Positions 15,582 to 23,024 of a stretch of 34,719 nucleotides of DNA are shown here, piece after piece. The DNA lies in contig JANYAR010000152.1 in assembly GCA_025361185.1 (NCBI GenBank), positions 1 to 34,719 on the forward strand. The letters are read 5' to 3'. How positions within the stretch are numbered: position 1 is the first letter of the stretch; each line of letters begins with the position of its first letter. The position numbers were made by a program, and so were the translations under genes. Source of the DNA: Alphaproteobacteria bacterium (GTDB lineage Bacteria > Pseudomonadota > Alphaproteobacteria > Micropepsales > Micropepsaceae). Under the pieces are notes generated by a model. It had not been told where the DNA came from, did not search any database, and was given only the letters and a program-made list of their open reading frames with translations.

Positions 15582-15681
15582 AGTCTGAGGACTCCACAAA
15601 AATATCTCTGAGCCACAGCCGACGGCTGGAGCGGCGCACCGCAATCTGATTGAACATCTCGCGGGAATGCGGCGTGGAGGA

Positions 15682-15707
15682 AACGCCTGGAGGGCTCAAA
15701 AGTTTCC
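15682..15707 (-). promoter_or_regulatory. Near-consensus EcfG-type promoter for the glycine-zipper gene
   Basis: The minus strand reads GGAAAC-N16-CGTT. This is one extra A away from the EcfG consensus GGAAC-N16/17-CGTT, or GGAAA-N17-CGTT with one mismatch. Transcription would start about 95 bp before the ATG at 15581. Confidence 0.4.
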
Positions 15708-15770
15708 CCTTGCCCCTGCCCTGCTCCCCTGATCTCGGATGGCAGCGGGTACCCGAGGAGGCGCCGTAAC

Positions 15771-15795
15771 GGAACGAGGTTTCCATCCGTGCGTT
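15771..15795 (+). promoter_or_regulatory. EcfG (general stress sigma) promoter
   Basis: A perfect GGAAC-N16-CGTT match: -35 at 15771-15775 and -10 at 15792-15795. The predicted start of transcription is near 15802, with the ribosome binding site GGGAGG and the TTG start of the small membrane gene at 15824 directly after it. Confidence 0.75.
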
Positions 15796-15823
15796 ACGGC
15801 AAGGAACGTTCCGGGAGGTTTCT

Positions 15824-16015
15824 TTGTCCGCATTCAGCCTTTACGTCTTCGGTTTTTTTGTCCTGCTTGGCGGGCTGGGATATGGGGCCTATCTGCTTCA
15901 TGTTCCCAGTACCTGGATCATCGTCGGCGCCCTGGTCGCGATTGGCCTGGGGGTCATGTCGGCTGTGTCGCAAACCAAACGCCGCGATCCACCAGCCGAC
16001 GCGCCGGGCCTCTGA
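15824..16015 (+). CDS. Small membrane protein under an EcfG-type promoter
   Basis: A 63-aa protein that starts at TTG, with GGGAGG about 6 nt upstream. Two closely spaced hydrophobic segments (about 5-25 and 29-47: FGFFVLLGGLGYGAYLL and WIIVGALVAIGLGVMSAV) are followed by a short basic, proline-containing tail. I do not recognise the family. A perfect GGAAC-N16-CGTT promoter lies 29 bp before the start, suggesting general stress-response control. Confidence 0.7.
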   Translation: MSAFSLYVFGFFVLLGGLGYGAYLLHVPSTWIIVGALVAIGLGVMSAVSQTKRRDPPADAPGL

Positions 16016-16084
16016 CATAAAGGGCATGGGCGCAGGGCCCTTCACGCAAATGTCCGCTGTCCGCCGGCATCGGCAGACGGCAAG

Positions 16085-16107
16085 ACGCGCGGGAAATCCC
16101 CGCGCGT
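16085..16107. terminator. Strong hairpin between convergent genes
   Basis: ACGCGCGGG pairs perfectly with CCCGCGCGT across a 5-nt loop. It lies between the plus gene ending at 16015 and the minus gene ending at 16130. The T-runs on both sides are poor, so it may act as a weak bidirectional terminator or as a 3' stability hairpin. Confidence 0.5.
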
Positions 16108-16129
16108 TTCAGTCTTGAGGGTCCGGTGG

Positions 16130-16792
16130 TTAAACCCGTTCGTCCGCCATGTGGCGAAGATCGGCGCTATCCAGGTTGGTCATCACGATGCCATCGGCGC
16201 GATTGTAGCGAATGTCGCCTGTGTCGATCCACACAATCTTGTCATTGTCGAGCCGGACCAGCAGCGCCGAAACATTGCCGTTGGCGAGATGGGCGGTATC
16301 GATCACAGTGCCGACGCGGCTGCCGGTAATCAGTTGCACGCGCTCACCGATCAGCTTTTCATCGCGCTCCACGATCACCCACCTTGTGTAGCGGCTCGGC
16401 CAAACACCGCGATGATAGGCGGCACGCTCGGCGCCATAGCGCTCGCGCAAGCCATCATAGGCGATGGTGCGGTCTTTATAGTCCTTCTGCTGTGCCTGAT
16501 TCTGCTGCAACTGGCCCTGATATTGCTGCTGCTGCGCCTGATACTGCGCAGTGTCGGCGGCGGCCTTCGCATCGACTGCGGCCGCCTTTGTATCCACCGC
16601 GGCGTTGCTGACACCGACCTGGTTGTTGATTTTGGCGGTCTCGGCCTGTTCGGCCGGCGTGGAACGGGTGGTGGGCATGCCATTGGCATCTACCCGCTCG
16701 CCCGGCAGCGGATTGCCGCCCTGGGCGAACGACGCAGTACCGATAAACACCGCAATCGCGGTGGCCGAAAGAGCCGTTTTCAAGAAAATCAT
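16130..16792 (-). CDS. Exported coiled-coil protein with PRC-barrel-like C-terminus
   Basis: A 220-aa protein with signal peptide MIFLKTALSATAIAVFIGTASFA. The middle, about 45-105, is an Ala/Gln-rich helix (AAAVDAKAAADTAQYQAQ and Q-rich repeats) likely to form a coiled coil. The C-terminal part, about 140-215, has IGERVQLITGSRVGTVID, LLVRLDNDKIVWIDTGDIRY, a beta pattern like PRC-barrel domains. The function is unknown. The leader region (GGAGATTTTC ribosome site and KTALSA signal start) is closely similar to that of the gene at 16926-17204. A near-consensus EcfG promoter lies upstream. Confidence 0.75.
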   Translation of the reverse strand: MIFLKTALSATAIAVFIGTASFAQGGNPLPGERVDANGMPTTRSTPAEQAETAKINNQVGVSNAAVDTKAAAVDAKAAADTAQYQAQQQQYQGQLQQNQAQQKDYKDRTIAYDGLRERYGAERAAYHRGVWPSRYTRWVIVERDEKLIGERVQLITGSRVGTVIDTAHLANGNVSALLVRLDNDKIVWIDTGDIRYNRADGIVMTNLDSADLRHMADERV

Positions 16793-16830
16793 CTTTGAAA
16801 ATCTCCACTATGAGGACGTCATGCGGAGGT

Positions 16831-16855
16831 AACACGATCGGCGGCGTTGCGTTCC
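16831..16855 (-). promoter_or_regulatory. Near-consensus EcfG-type promoter
   Basis: The minus strand reads GGAAC-N16-TGTT: perfect -35, one mismatch in the -10 (TGTT for CGTT). It lies about 39 bp upstream of the ATG at 16792, at the right place for a promoter. Confidence 0.5.
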
Positions 16856-16876
16856 ATGCGGGCGCGGAGAAGAGGC

Positions 16877-16903
16877 ACAAAAAAGGCGGCCCGAAAGCCG
16901 CCT
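16877..16903 (-). terminator. Rho-independent terminator after the gene at 16926-17204
   Basis: On the minus strand AAGGCGGC-TTTCGG-GCCGCCTT forms a perfect 8-bp stem followed by a T-run. It lies 22 bp past the stop codon of the exported 92-aa protein. Confidence 0.85.
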
Positions 16904-16925
16904 TTTCGTCAAAACGATGCTGCGA

Positions 16926-17204
16926 TCAGAAACCGATCCACAGGCCGCCTTTGTAGTAGCCGCGACCTTCGTGGTAATCGCGGTAGTGGCGCTGGTCGTT
17001 CCAGGTCTGATGGAAATACCAGTCGTCATTGTACCGCCTATAGCTTCTATCCGGATAGGAATAGTTCCTCTCGGTATGCCAGCAATCGCCATCGTTATTG
17101 CAGACCATACGAGCAGAGGCGGCGCCGGTGGTCGCAACCAAGGCGCCGGTACCCATAAGCAAAGCCATGGCAGCGGCCGAAAGGGCCGTTTTCAAGTGTT
17201 TCAT
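16926..17204 (-). CDS. Small exported Tyr/His/Trp-rich protein
   Basis: A 92-aa protein with a signal peptide of about 32 residues (MKHLKTALSAAAMALLMGTG..., ending ASA). The mature part is short and rich in Tyr, His, Trp, Asp and Arg, with two close Cys (VCNNDGDCW) that may form a disulfide. The start at 17204 has GGAGATTTTCCC upstream, the same leader as the gene starting at 16792. No family recognised. A perfect EcfG promoter lies 45 bp upstream and a strong terminator downstream, so it is a single-gene stress unit. Confidence 0.75.
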   Translation of the reverse strand: MKHLKTALSAAAMALLMGTGALVATTGAASARMVCNNDGDCWHTERNYSYPDRSYRRYNDDWYFHQTWNDQRHYRDYHEGRGYYKGGLWIGF

Positions 17205-17248
17205 TGGGAAAATCTCCGATAGATAGTAAGAGGAAGTCGTCTGGAGGA

Positions 17249-17273
17249 AACGCCGGCGGCAGTGTCTGGTTCC
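17249..17273 (-). promoter_or_regulatory. EcfG (general stress sigma) promoter
   Basis: The minus strand reads GGAAC-N16-CGTT, a perfect match (-35 at 17269-17273, -10 at 17249-17252), 45 bp upstream of the ATG at 17204. It is back-to-back with the plus-strand copy at 17320. Confidence 0.75.
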
Positions 17274-17319
17274 ATCCCGGCTTTCAAGCTGCCGAACGGG
17301 GAACACATGGGGCGTAGCG

Positions 17320-17344
17320 GGAACCAAATGCGCCGGTAAACGTT
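17320..17344 (+). promoter_or_regulatory. EcfG (general stress sigma) promoter
   Basis: A perfect GGAAC-N16-CGTT match (-35 at 17320-17324, -10 at 17341-17344), 34 bp upstream of the entericidin start at 17379. It could drive entericidin and the following phospholipase-D gene together. Confidence 0.78.
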
Positions 17345-17378
17345 GTTTCGCATGGGTCCGCCATCAAAGGAATTATGT

Positions 17379-17531
17379 ATGCGCAGCAAATTGTCAGTGG
17401 CCTTCATTATGCTCGTCATCCTCGGTGGCGCGTCCACCATCCTGACCGCCTGCAACACGGTCGAAGGCGCTGGCAAGGACGTTTCGCATGCCGGCCACGA
17501 AGTTTCTGAAGAAGCCAGAGAGCACAAGTAA
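17379..17531 (+). CDS. Entericidin A/B-family small lipoprotein
   Basis: A 50-aa protein with an N-terminal basic/hydrophobic stretch and the lipobox LTAC (Cys25), followed by the entericidin signature NTVEGAGKDVSHAGHEV. Entericidins are tiny membrane lipoproteins made under stress or in stationary phase. AAAGGA lies 6 nt or so before the ATG; the longer frame from 17343 would place residues before the signal peptide. A perfect EcfG promoter is 34 bp upstream, and the next gene starts 20 bp after the stop, so the two are probably one transcript. Confidence 0.88.
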   Translation: MRSKLSVAFIMLVILGGASTILTACNTVEGAGKDVSHAGHEVSEEAREHK

Positions 17532-17551
17532 GACACCGCAGTCAGCCGCAA

Positions 17552-18988
17552 ATGAGAATGATCCCAGCGGCCATGGACGATGAAGTCTGCCACTTGAAGA
17601 CTTGTCGGCGCGCGGCGCGGTCCACGGCCTTCGGCATTCTTTGCCTCGCGCTTTGCGCCGGTTGCGCCACGGTGCCGGATATTGCCCCGCCCCAGGCGAC
17701 CGGCAAGGCCGCCCCGCAGATCGTGGGACGGCGTGGACCGCTGACGGCAGAGCAAAGCAAGGCGATACTGGAGCGCCTGGGCACAAATTCCGGTGATGAT
17801 GCGCTGCTCAAGCGCCATACAGCGTATGAAGAAGCAATCTCGGAAAGCCCGCTGATCGCCGGCAACCGGACCCGGCTGTTGCAGGATGGTCCTCAGACCT
17901 TCAAGGCGATGTTCAGCGCCATACAGTCCGCGACCAATCACATCAACCTGGAATACTATATCTTTGAGGATGTGGAGAGCGACGGCGCTCATCTGGGCGA
18001 TGTGCTGATCGCCAAACATCAGGCCGGTGTCGCCGTCAATGTGATCTACGACAGCTACGGCTCGGGCAGTACCGCCAAGGCGTTTCTGGACCGCCTGAAG
18101 GATGCCGGGATCAACCTGGTTTCGTTCAATCCGGTCAATCCGCTGGAATCGAAAGTCGCCTATTCGTTCAACGACCGGGACCATCGCAAGATCCTGGTTG
18201 TGGACGGCAAAGTCGCGATCATTGGCGGGGTCAATCTCAGCACGGCCTATCAGAGCAACCCCGTCGGCAAGTCTGGCGGTCCGCCGGGCTCCACGCCCGA
18301 TCAATGGCGCGATACCGATATGCAGATCGAGGGACCGGCGGTCGGCGAATTGCAGAAGCTATTCCTGGATCACTGGACCAAGCAAAAGGGTCCGCCGCTG
18401 GATCAGTCCGCCATGTTTCCGGCCCCGGCCCCCAAGGGCAGTGCGGTTGCCCGCGTGTTGGGAAGCGCGCCCGATAACGGGATTCCGCAATATTACGTCA
18501 CCCTCCTGACCGCGATCCGTACCGCCGAAAAGAGCGTCAAGATCACGTCGGCCTACTTCGCGCCCACCAAGCAGGAGATGGAAGCTCTGACCGAAGCAGC
18601 AAGGCGCGGCGTGGATGTCCGCCTGTTGCTGCCGGCGCGCAGCGATTCCCCGCTTTCCATTGCCGTTGCCCACGCTCGCTATTCCGAGTTGCTGGATGCC
18701 GGCGTGAAGATCTACGAAATGCAAGATGTGGTGCTTCACTCCAAGACGGTCGTGGTGGACGGCGTCTGGTCAGCGATCGGTTCCTCCAACTTCGATCATC
18801 GAAGCGTCATCTACAATGACGAAGTGGATGCCGTTGTCCTGGGCAGCGACGCGGCCAAGGAACTGGAAGACCTGTTCCAGGTCAATCAAACCGAGGCCAA
18901 GCCGATTGAGATCAGGGCGTGGAAGAATCGCCCGGTGTGGGTGCGGCTGAGAGAAGCATACTCGCTGGCGTGGGAGAATATGTTGTGA
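17552..18988 (+). CDS. Phospholipase D / cardiolipin synthase-like exported protein
   Basis: A 478-aa protein (or 471 aa from the ATG at 17573). The N-terminal hydrophobic stretch ends in CAGCATVP, a possible lipobox. There are two HKD-type catalytic motifs: HRKILVVDGKVAIIGGVNLS (about 209-228) and HSKTVVVDGVWSAIGSSNFD (about 396-415), each H.K....D. Family motifs INLEYYIFEDVESDG and RGVDVRLLLPARSD are also present. Cardiolipin synthases of the ClsB/YbhO type and periplasmic PLDs share this layout. It likely transfers or hydrolyses phosphatidyl groups at the envelope. It is co-transcribed with entericidin, and the next gene starts inside its stop codon. Confidence 0.87.
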   Translation: MRMIPAAMDDEVCHLKTCRRAARSTAFGILCLALCAGCATVPDIAPPQATGKAAPQIVGRRGPLTAEQSKAILERLGTNSGDDALLKRHTAYEEAISESPLIAGNRTRLLQDGPQTFKAMFSAIQSATNHINLEYYIFEDVESDGAHLGDVLIAKHQAGVAVNVIYDSYGSGSTAKAFLDRLKDAGINLVSFNPVNPLESKVAYSFNDRDHRKILVVDGKVAIIGGVNLSTAYQSNPVGKSGGPPGSTPDQWRDTDMQIEGPAVGELQKLFLDHWTKQKGPPLDQSAMFPAPAPKGSAVARVLGSAPDNGIPQYYVTLLTAIRTAEKSVKITSAYFAPTKQEMEALTEAARRGVDVRLLLPARSDSPLSIAVAHARYSELLDAGVKIYEMQDVVLHSKTVVVDGVWSAIGSSNFDHRSVIYNDEVDAVVLGSDAAKELEDLFQVNQTEAKPIEIRAWKNRPVWVRLREAYSLAWENML

Positions 18989-19758
18989 CGCCGTTGCGCG
19001 CCGTGATTGCGTCCGTGCTGTTGCTGCTTGCGTCCGGCGCGCAGGCTGACAGCCCACAGCCACCCTGCGCCATAGCCGCCACGCCGGCTTATCCGTCGCC
19101 CGATTCCGCGCCCACCATCGCGATTTGGCAAGGCAAGGAGCTGGTGCAGAACAATTGGCAACCCCCCAGCTGCACGGGTTGGCTCGCCGATCCACGATCA
19201 CGGCTCATCGTCACCCTGACCGGCAGCTTCCGCTTTGATGGCCCGATGAGCGTGCTGTTGGCGCGGGTCGGAACGATTTCCGCCTTGCGAAGCATCCAGT
19301 ATTGGTCAACGACGGAGAAAAAATGGGGACCGTTGAGCAACGATGCATCCGCCCTCACCGGACCGGATTCAAAATCCCGACGCCGCGATTTTTCTCCTTC
19401 CGAATTGGTGAAAGGTGCGGATTTATACTACTGGGAAGATGATGCCCGCACCGGCCCGGCGATTTACCGCCTGCGGGTGTCTGAAAGCGCGTCGGAGCGC
19501 TTTGTTGTCTCCAGCGACAATGTCACGCCGATACGGCGGTTCTGGTTCACTTTGTTCAAACCCGGCGCCCTTCAGTCGGTGCTGATCATCGAGCATGTCG
19601 CGCCGGGCATTTTCGGTGTTTCTGTTCTCAACAGAAGTGGCGAGGGATCAAGCGTGCTGACCGCGGGACACGATAGTTCCTACGTCAATCGCGCGACCGC
19701 GCTGTACCGCCAGCTCGCCGGCATCAAGACGGACCAGGAGCCGCCGGCGGCACCGTGA
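18985..19758 (+). CDS. Exported protein of unknown function, coupled to the PLD gene
   Basis: A 257-aa protein starting at a GTG that overlaps the TGA of the PLD gene (GTGA), so translation is probably coupled. The signal peptide VTPLRAVIASVLLLLASGAQA is clear from this start and would be missed from the upstream ATG at 18919. The mature part is beta-rich, with SRLIVTLTGSFRFDGPMSVLLARVGTISALRSIQYWS and RFWFTLFKPGALQSVLIIEHVAPGIFGVSVLNRSG, and ends with SSYVNRATALYRQLAGI. I do not recognise a named family. The coupling suggests it works with the PLD enzyme in envelope lipid metabolism. Confidence 0.75.
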   Translation: MTPLRAVIASVLLLLASGAQADSPQPPCAIAATPAYPSPDSAPTIAIWQGKELVQNNWQPPSCTGWLADPRSRLIVTLTGSFRFDGPMSVLLARVGTISALRSIQYWSTTEKKWGPLSNDASALTGPDSKSRRRDFSPSELVKGADLYYWEDDARTGPAIYRLRVSESASERFVVSSDNVTPIRRFWFTLFKPGALQSVLIIEHVAPGIFGVSVLNRSGEGSSVLTAGHDSSYVNRATALYRQLAGIKTDQEPPAAP

Positions 19759-19894
19759 AGGCCGTCCGGCAAAAGCCTGCGAATACAAAACGATAGGCGC
19801 GGTATAAATTTTCCCAATGGTCCGATGGCAGCGGGTGGGTGGTGTATCCTTCGCGCCGTTGAAATTGGCCATCTTGTCCAACGAAGGATCGCAG

Positions 19895-20941
19895 ATGAAA
19901 CACCCAACCGCCCCGGCACTGATTGTGCTCGCAAGCCTGGCAGCGCCTGCGGCTTCTTATGCAGAAGGCCCGCCGCCCTATCACGTCGCAAAGACGATCC
20001 CCCTGGGATCGCCGGATCGCTGGGACTATCTCGTCTATGACGGTCCATCACACCGGCTTTATGTCTCGCATGGCGACCGGGTGACCGTGCTCGATGGCCG
20101 GGACGGAACGATCCTCGGCAATGTCGAAGGCATGCCCGGTGGAACGCACGGCATCGGCATCGTGGCCAGCGCTGGCAAGGGCTACACCGACGACGGCAAG
20201 GCCGGTGAGGCCGTGGCATTCGATCTGAAGACGTTCAAGACCACCAAGCGCATCAAGGCCGAGGACGATGCCGACGGCATCGCGTTTGATCCATCCAGCG
20301 GTCATATTTTTGTCGTGGACGGCGATTCAAAGGTTCTTACGGTGATCGACCCCGCCACGGATTCCGCGATTGCTACCATCAATGCCGGGGGCGGACTGGA
20401 ATATGCGGTCTCGGGCAATAATGGCAAACTCTACGTCGACGGTGCGGAAAACAAGGAAATCATCCGCATCAACACGGCCACCAATGTCGTGGACGCGCAT
20501 TGGCCGATTCCGGGCTGCACCAGCCCTCATGGGCTTGCCATTGATACCGCCACGCACCGGCTGTTTGCCAGCTGCGTGAACGCCGTGATGACAATCGTCG
20601 ATGCGGAGACCGGCGCGGTGGTCGCGACGCTGCCGATCGGGCAGGGAACAGACGGGGCTGCGTTCGATCCCAAGCGCAAACTCATCTTCAGTTCCAACAA
20701 TGACGGCACCATTTCCGTCATCCGGGAAGTCACGCCGCAGAATTTCCAGTCTCTGGGAAACATCCCGACCGCCGTGACCGGCAAGAACATGACAATTGAT
20801 CCTGCCATGGGCCGTCTCTATGTGGCGGTGGCGGATATCGATCCCAATGCCCCGGTTCCCGTCGGCGCAAACGGCCGGCCGGGGAGGCCGAAGCCCTTGC
20901 CGGGAACGCTGAAAATCCTCTTTTTGGACCCTGCCCCGTAG
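19895..20941 (+). CDS. Exported YncE-like beta-propeller protein
   Basis: A 348-aa protein with signal peptide MKHPTAPALIVLASLAAPAASYAEG. The repeated units have the YVTN/YncE pattern: RLYVSHGDRVTVLDGRDG, GHIFVVDGDSKVLTVIDPAT, GKLYVDGAENKEIIRINTAT, HRLFASCVNAVMTIVDAETG, KLIFSSNNDGTISVI and GRLYVAVADID. This gives about seven blades. Such proteins bind ligands or act as scaffolds in the periplasm; no catalytic role can be read. The start at 19895 has GAAGGATCGCAG upstream. Confidence 0.85.
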   Translation: MKHPTAPALIVLASLAAPAASYAEGPPPYHVAKTIPLGSPDRWDYLVYDGPSHRLYVSHGDRVTVLDGRDGTILGNVEGMPGGTHGIGIVASAGKGYTDDGKAGEAVAFDLKTFKTTKRIKAEDDADGIAFDPSSGHIFVVDGDSKVLTVIDPATDSAIATINAGGGLEYAVSGNNGKLYVDGAENKEIIRINTATNVVDAHWPIPGCTSPHGLAIDTATHRLFASCVNAVMTIVDAETGAVVATLPIGQGTDGAAFDPKRKLIFSSNNDGTISVIREVTPQNFQSLGNIPTAVTGKNMTIDPAMGRLYVAVADIDPNAPVPVGANGRPGRPKPLPGTLKILFLDPAP

Positions 20942-21248
20942 CTGCGCGCGAAAATCGCTTGCGCCCAAACGGGAAGCATCTGATCGCACATGAACGCGAC
21001 GTCCCGAAATGGGACATCACGGAGCTGCGGGACAGTTACGATCGCTCGGTCAAGGATGATAAGCGGCGACGGCATTCTTCCTGATCTGGTTCGGACCCCA
21101 ACGATTTCAGCGGCTTTCTTGCGATTTACCAAAAAACCACTTTGGCGCGCTACATGTTGCGGCACGAAGATTGCTGCGAAGACGCTATCGGGGCGCGACC
21201 GTCGCAAAACGGCGCAGCCCAGTCAGTTAATCATTTGGGGCCGGGCAC
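20942..21248 (+). other. Non-coding gap with protein-like debris
   Basis: No intact gene is visible between the beta-propeller and the PEP-CTERM gene. One plus-strand frame (20945-21084) reads LRPNGKHLIAHERDVPKWD and ITELRDSYDRSVKDDKRRR. After a TGA at 21082 it continues in the same frame as DPNDFSGFLAIYQKTTLARY, with codon choice that looks partly coding. It has no start or ribosome site. It may be a decayed gene or chance. A short GTCCC/GGGAC hairpin near 21000 is too small to call. Confidence 0.25.
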
Positions 21249-21893
21249 ATGTCCAAGATGTCGAAATATGCAGCCTTTGCCGTGGCCATGCTCGCGGGCC
21301 TCGGTTCGGCGAATGCCGGCGTGATCTTTACCTCGGTCGCTTTTGACGCCGCACCCGCGCCTGGCGAAGTGATGGTGGTGGATTTCGACCATCCCAATGC
21401 GGCCGGTTATTCAATGACCTGGGCCAATGCCGGGCTTTACCAGGGCCCGCTGGTGCCGGGCATCGCCGCCCCGCCGGTCGGTGACAACACCAAATATCTC
21501 TCGGTCTTCACCGGCGGCAGCGCCACCCTGCATACGCCTGCGATCCTCAAAAGCCTCAGCGTCTATCTGGGCTCGATCGACAGCTACAACCTGATCACCT
21601 TCCACGGCCAGAACGGCTTCAACCAGTCCTTCACCGGTACCCAGCTGAACACACCCGCCAATGGCGATCAGTTCGACGCCCTGACCAACCGCCGCTTCTA
21701 TTTCGCATTCAATCTGAGCGACCTGGTCAATCAGGTGACCTTCTCTTCGTCGGGCAATTCCTTCGAGTTCGACAATATCGCGGCGAACGATCCGCCCGCC
21801 CCGGTGCCCGAGCCCATCACTTTGTCGCTGTTCGCCGCCGGCCTTGCCGGCGCGGCTGCGATGCGGCGCCGCCGGAAGCTTGCGTCGGCGTAA
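21249..21893 (+). CDS. PEP-CTERM sorting-domain protein
   Basis: A 214-aa exported protein. It has an N-terminal signal peptide (MSKMSKYAAFAVAMLAGLGSANA) and the C-terminal sorting tripartite signal VPEP (about 186-189), hydrophobic helix ITLSLFAAGLAGAAAM and the basic end RRRRK. These proteins are cut by an exosortase and moved to the surface, often with exopolysaccharide. The middle is beta-rich, ending in SFEFDNIAAND, a pattern seen in PEP-CTERM proteins of unknown role. No exosortase gene is in the window. Two starts (21249, 21258) are possible. Confidence 0.9.
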   Translation: MSKMSKYAAFAVAMLAGLGSANAGVIFTSVAFDAAPAPGEVMVVDFDHPNAAGYSMTWANAGLYQGPLVPGIAAPPVGDNTKYLSVFTGGSATLHTPAILKSLSVYLGSIDSYNLITFHGQNGFNQSFTGTQLNTPANGDQFDALTNRRFYFAFNLSDLVNQVTFSSSGNSFEFDNIAANDPPAPVPEPITLSLFAAGLAGAAAMRRRRKLASA

Positions 21894-21952
21894 ATCCGAT
21901 TTGGCGCTTTGTGCTGCGGCTTGGCATTTGCCTGCCTGCAACACAGGCGCCT

Positions 21953-22936
21953 TTATCCCCCTTCTATAAGCTCGATGGCCTCATGGCTGGGACCTTCGAT
22001 CATCACCGCACGCGTGGCACCGATGCGGTATGGCTGCCTGAGAAAGACGACGCCCTCCCCTTTCAGCTTGGCGGTCCAGGCATCCAGGTCGCTGACGCTC
22101 AGGCTCACATGATCCATCAGGTGGCCAATCGTCGGGGCGAGCGGCCTGCCGGTCTGGTTCATGTACCAGTTCATCGCCACATCATCGAAGCTGACGCCGC
22201 CGGTGGGGAACCGGTACGTGCCCTTCTGCTTCAGCGAGGGCCAGGAAGGATCAGTGCCACGCGGCGTCCTGCAGTTTTCCCCGGTTATGGGCACAGACGG
22301 CATGGGCCCGCGGCGCGGCGTGGCTTGCAGATGGCTGACATACCAGAGCTGGGCGCAGAGCGGATCGTCCTGCCACATATGAACATGATCGAAACGCTCG
22401 GGTGCGTTGCCGGTGAATTCGACGATGGCCCGGTCGGGGCCGAAGATGTAGCCGTTGCCGGAGATCCGGCGGGGCTCAAGATTCTGGGCCCTGGCTTCGG
22501 CGATCTGAGCCTTGGTGCGGCCCGGCACACCTGGTGGATAGGGATATGTGTCGCTGCTGATGCCGACATAATCACCCTGCTCGTCGGTATAGAAAGGCAC
22601 CAGAAAATTCTGGGCGCGGAAAACCTCCAGCGACTTGCGGGAATCGGCGACAGTCCAGCCGAAATGCCAATAGGCCGTGATGTCAGGATCGGCAGGCGGC
22701 GGCGCGGCGACTTTCTGGAATACGATCATCACATGGGTTGGCGACATCAGCGCCGGCATTCCTTCCCAGTCTGTGCGGGCGGCGGAAGGAAATTGCTTCA
22801 GGTAAAAGGCGATCGCAGCATCGGGATCGGCGGAATTGAGCGCCAAGTGATGGAAATGGGGCGCGGCCGTCTGGTCGGCTGCGCCCGACAGGGTCACCCA
22901 TAGCAGCGCTGCGAGCGGGAGATGTTTTGCCCTCAT
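21953..22936 (-). CDS. Exported two-domain VOC (glyoxalase-fold) protein
   Basis: A 327-aa protein with a signal peptide (MRAKHLPLAALLWVTLSGAA). The N-terminal half begins HFHHLALNSADPDAAIAFYLKQFP and the C-terminal half has MDHVSLSVSDLDAWTAKLKGEGVVF, both typical betaalphabetabetabeta units of the VOC superfamily. HHLAL, HVHMW and DHVSLSV give candidate metal ligands, and EAIELIEG ends the fold with the usual Glu. Exported VOC proteins are uncommon, and the substrate is unknown. It is convergent with the PEP-CTERM gene. Confidence 0.8.
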   Translation of the reverse strand: MRAKHLPLAALLWVTLSGAADQTAAPHFHHLALNSADPDAAIAFYLKQFPSAARTDWEGMPALMSPTHVMIVFQKVAAPPPADPDITAYWHFGWTVADSRKSLEVFRAQNFLVPFYTDEQGDYVGISSDTYPYPPGVPGRTKAQIAEARAQNLEPRRISGNGYIFGPDRAIVEFTGNAPERFDHVHMWQDDPLCAQLWYVSHLQATPRRGPMPSVPITGENCRTPRGTDPSWPSLKQKGTYRFPTGGVSFDDVAMNWYMNQTGRPLAPTIGHLMDHVSLSVSDLDAWTAKLKGEGVVFLRQPYRIGATRAVMIEGPSHEAIELIEGG

Positions 22937-23024
22937 CGCCTGGCCCCTCGCCTCCTTTCTCGCAAAAGCCCCGGAGCCTGAGACTATAAGCGAACAGGTC
23001 TGCTCTGGGTCAAAAGAACTGGGC

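Noticed and set aside
20998..21017. Terminator at GTCCC-GAAAT-GGGAC
   Set aside because: A 5-bp stem with no T-run, 60 bp past the beta-propeller stop; too weak.
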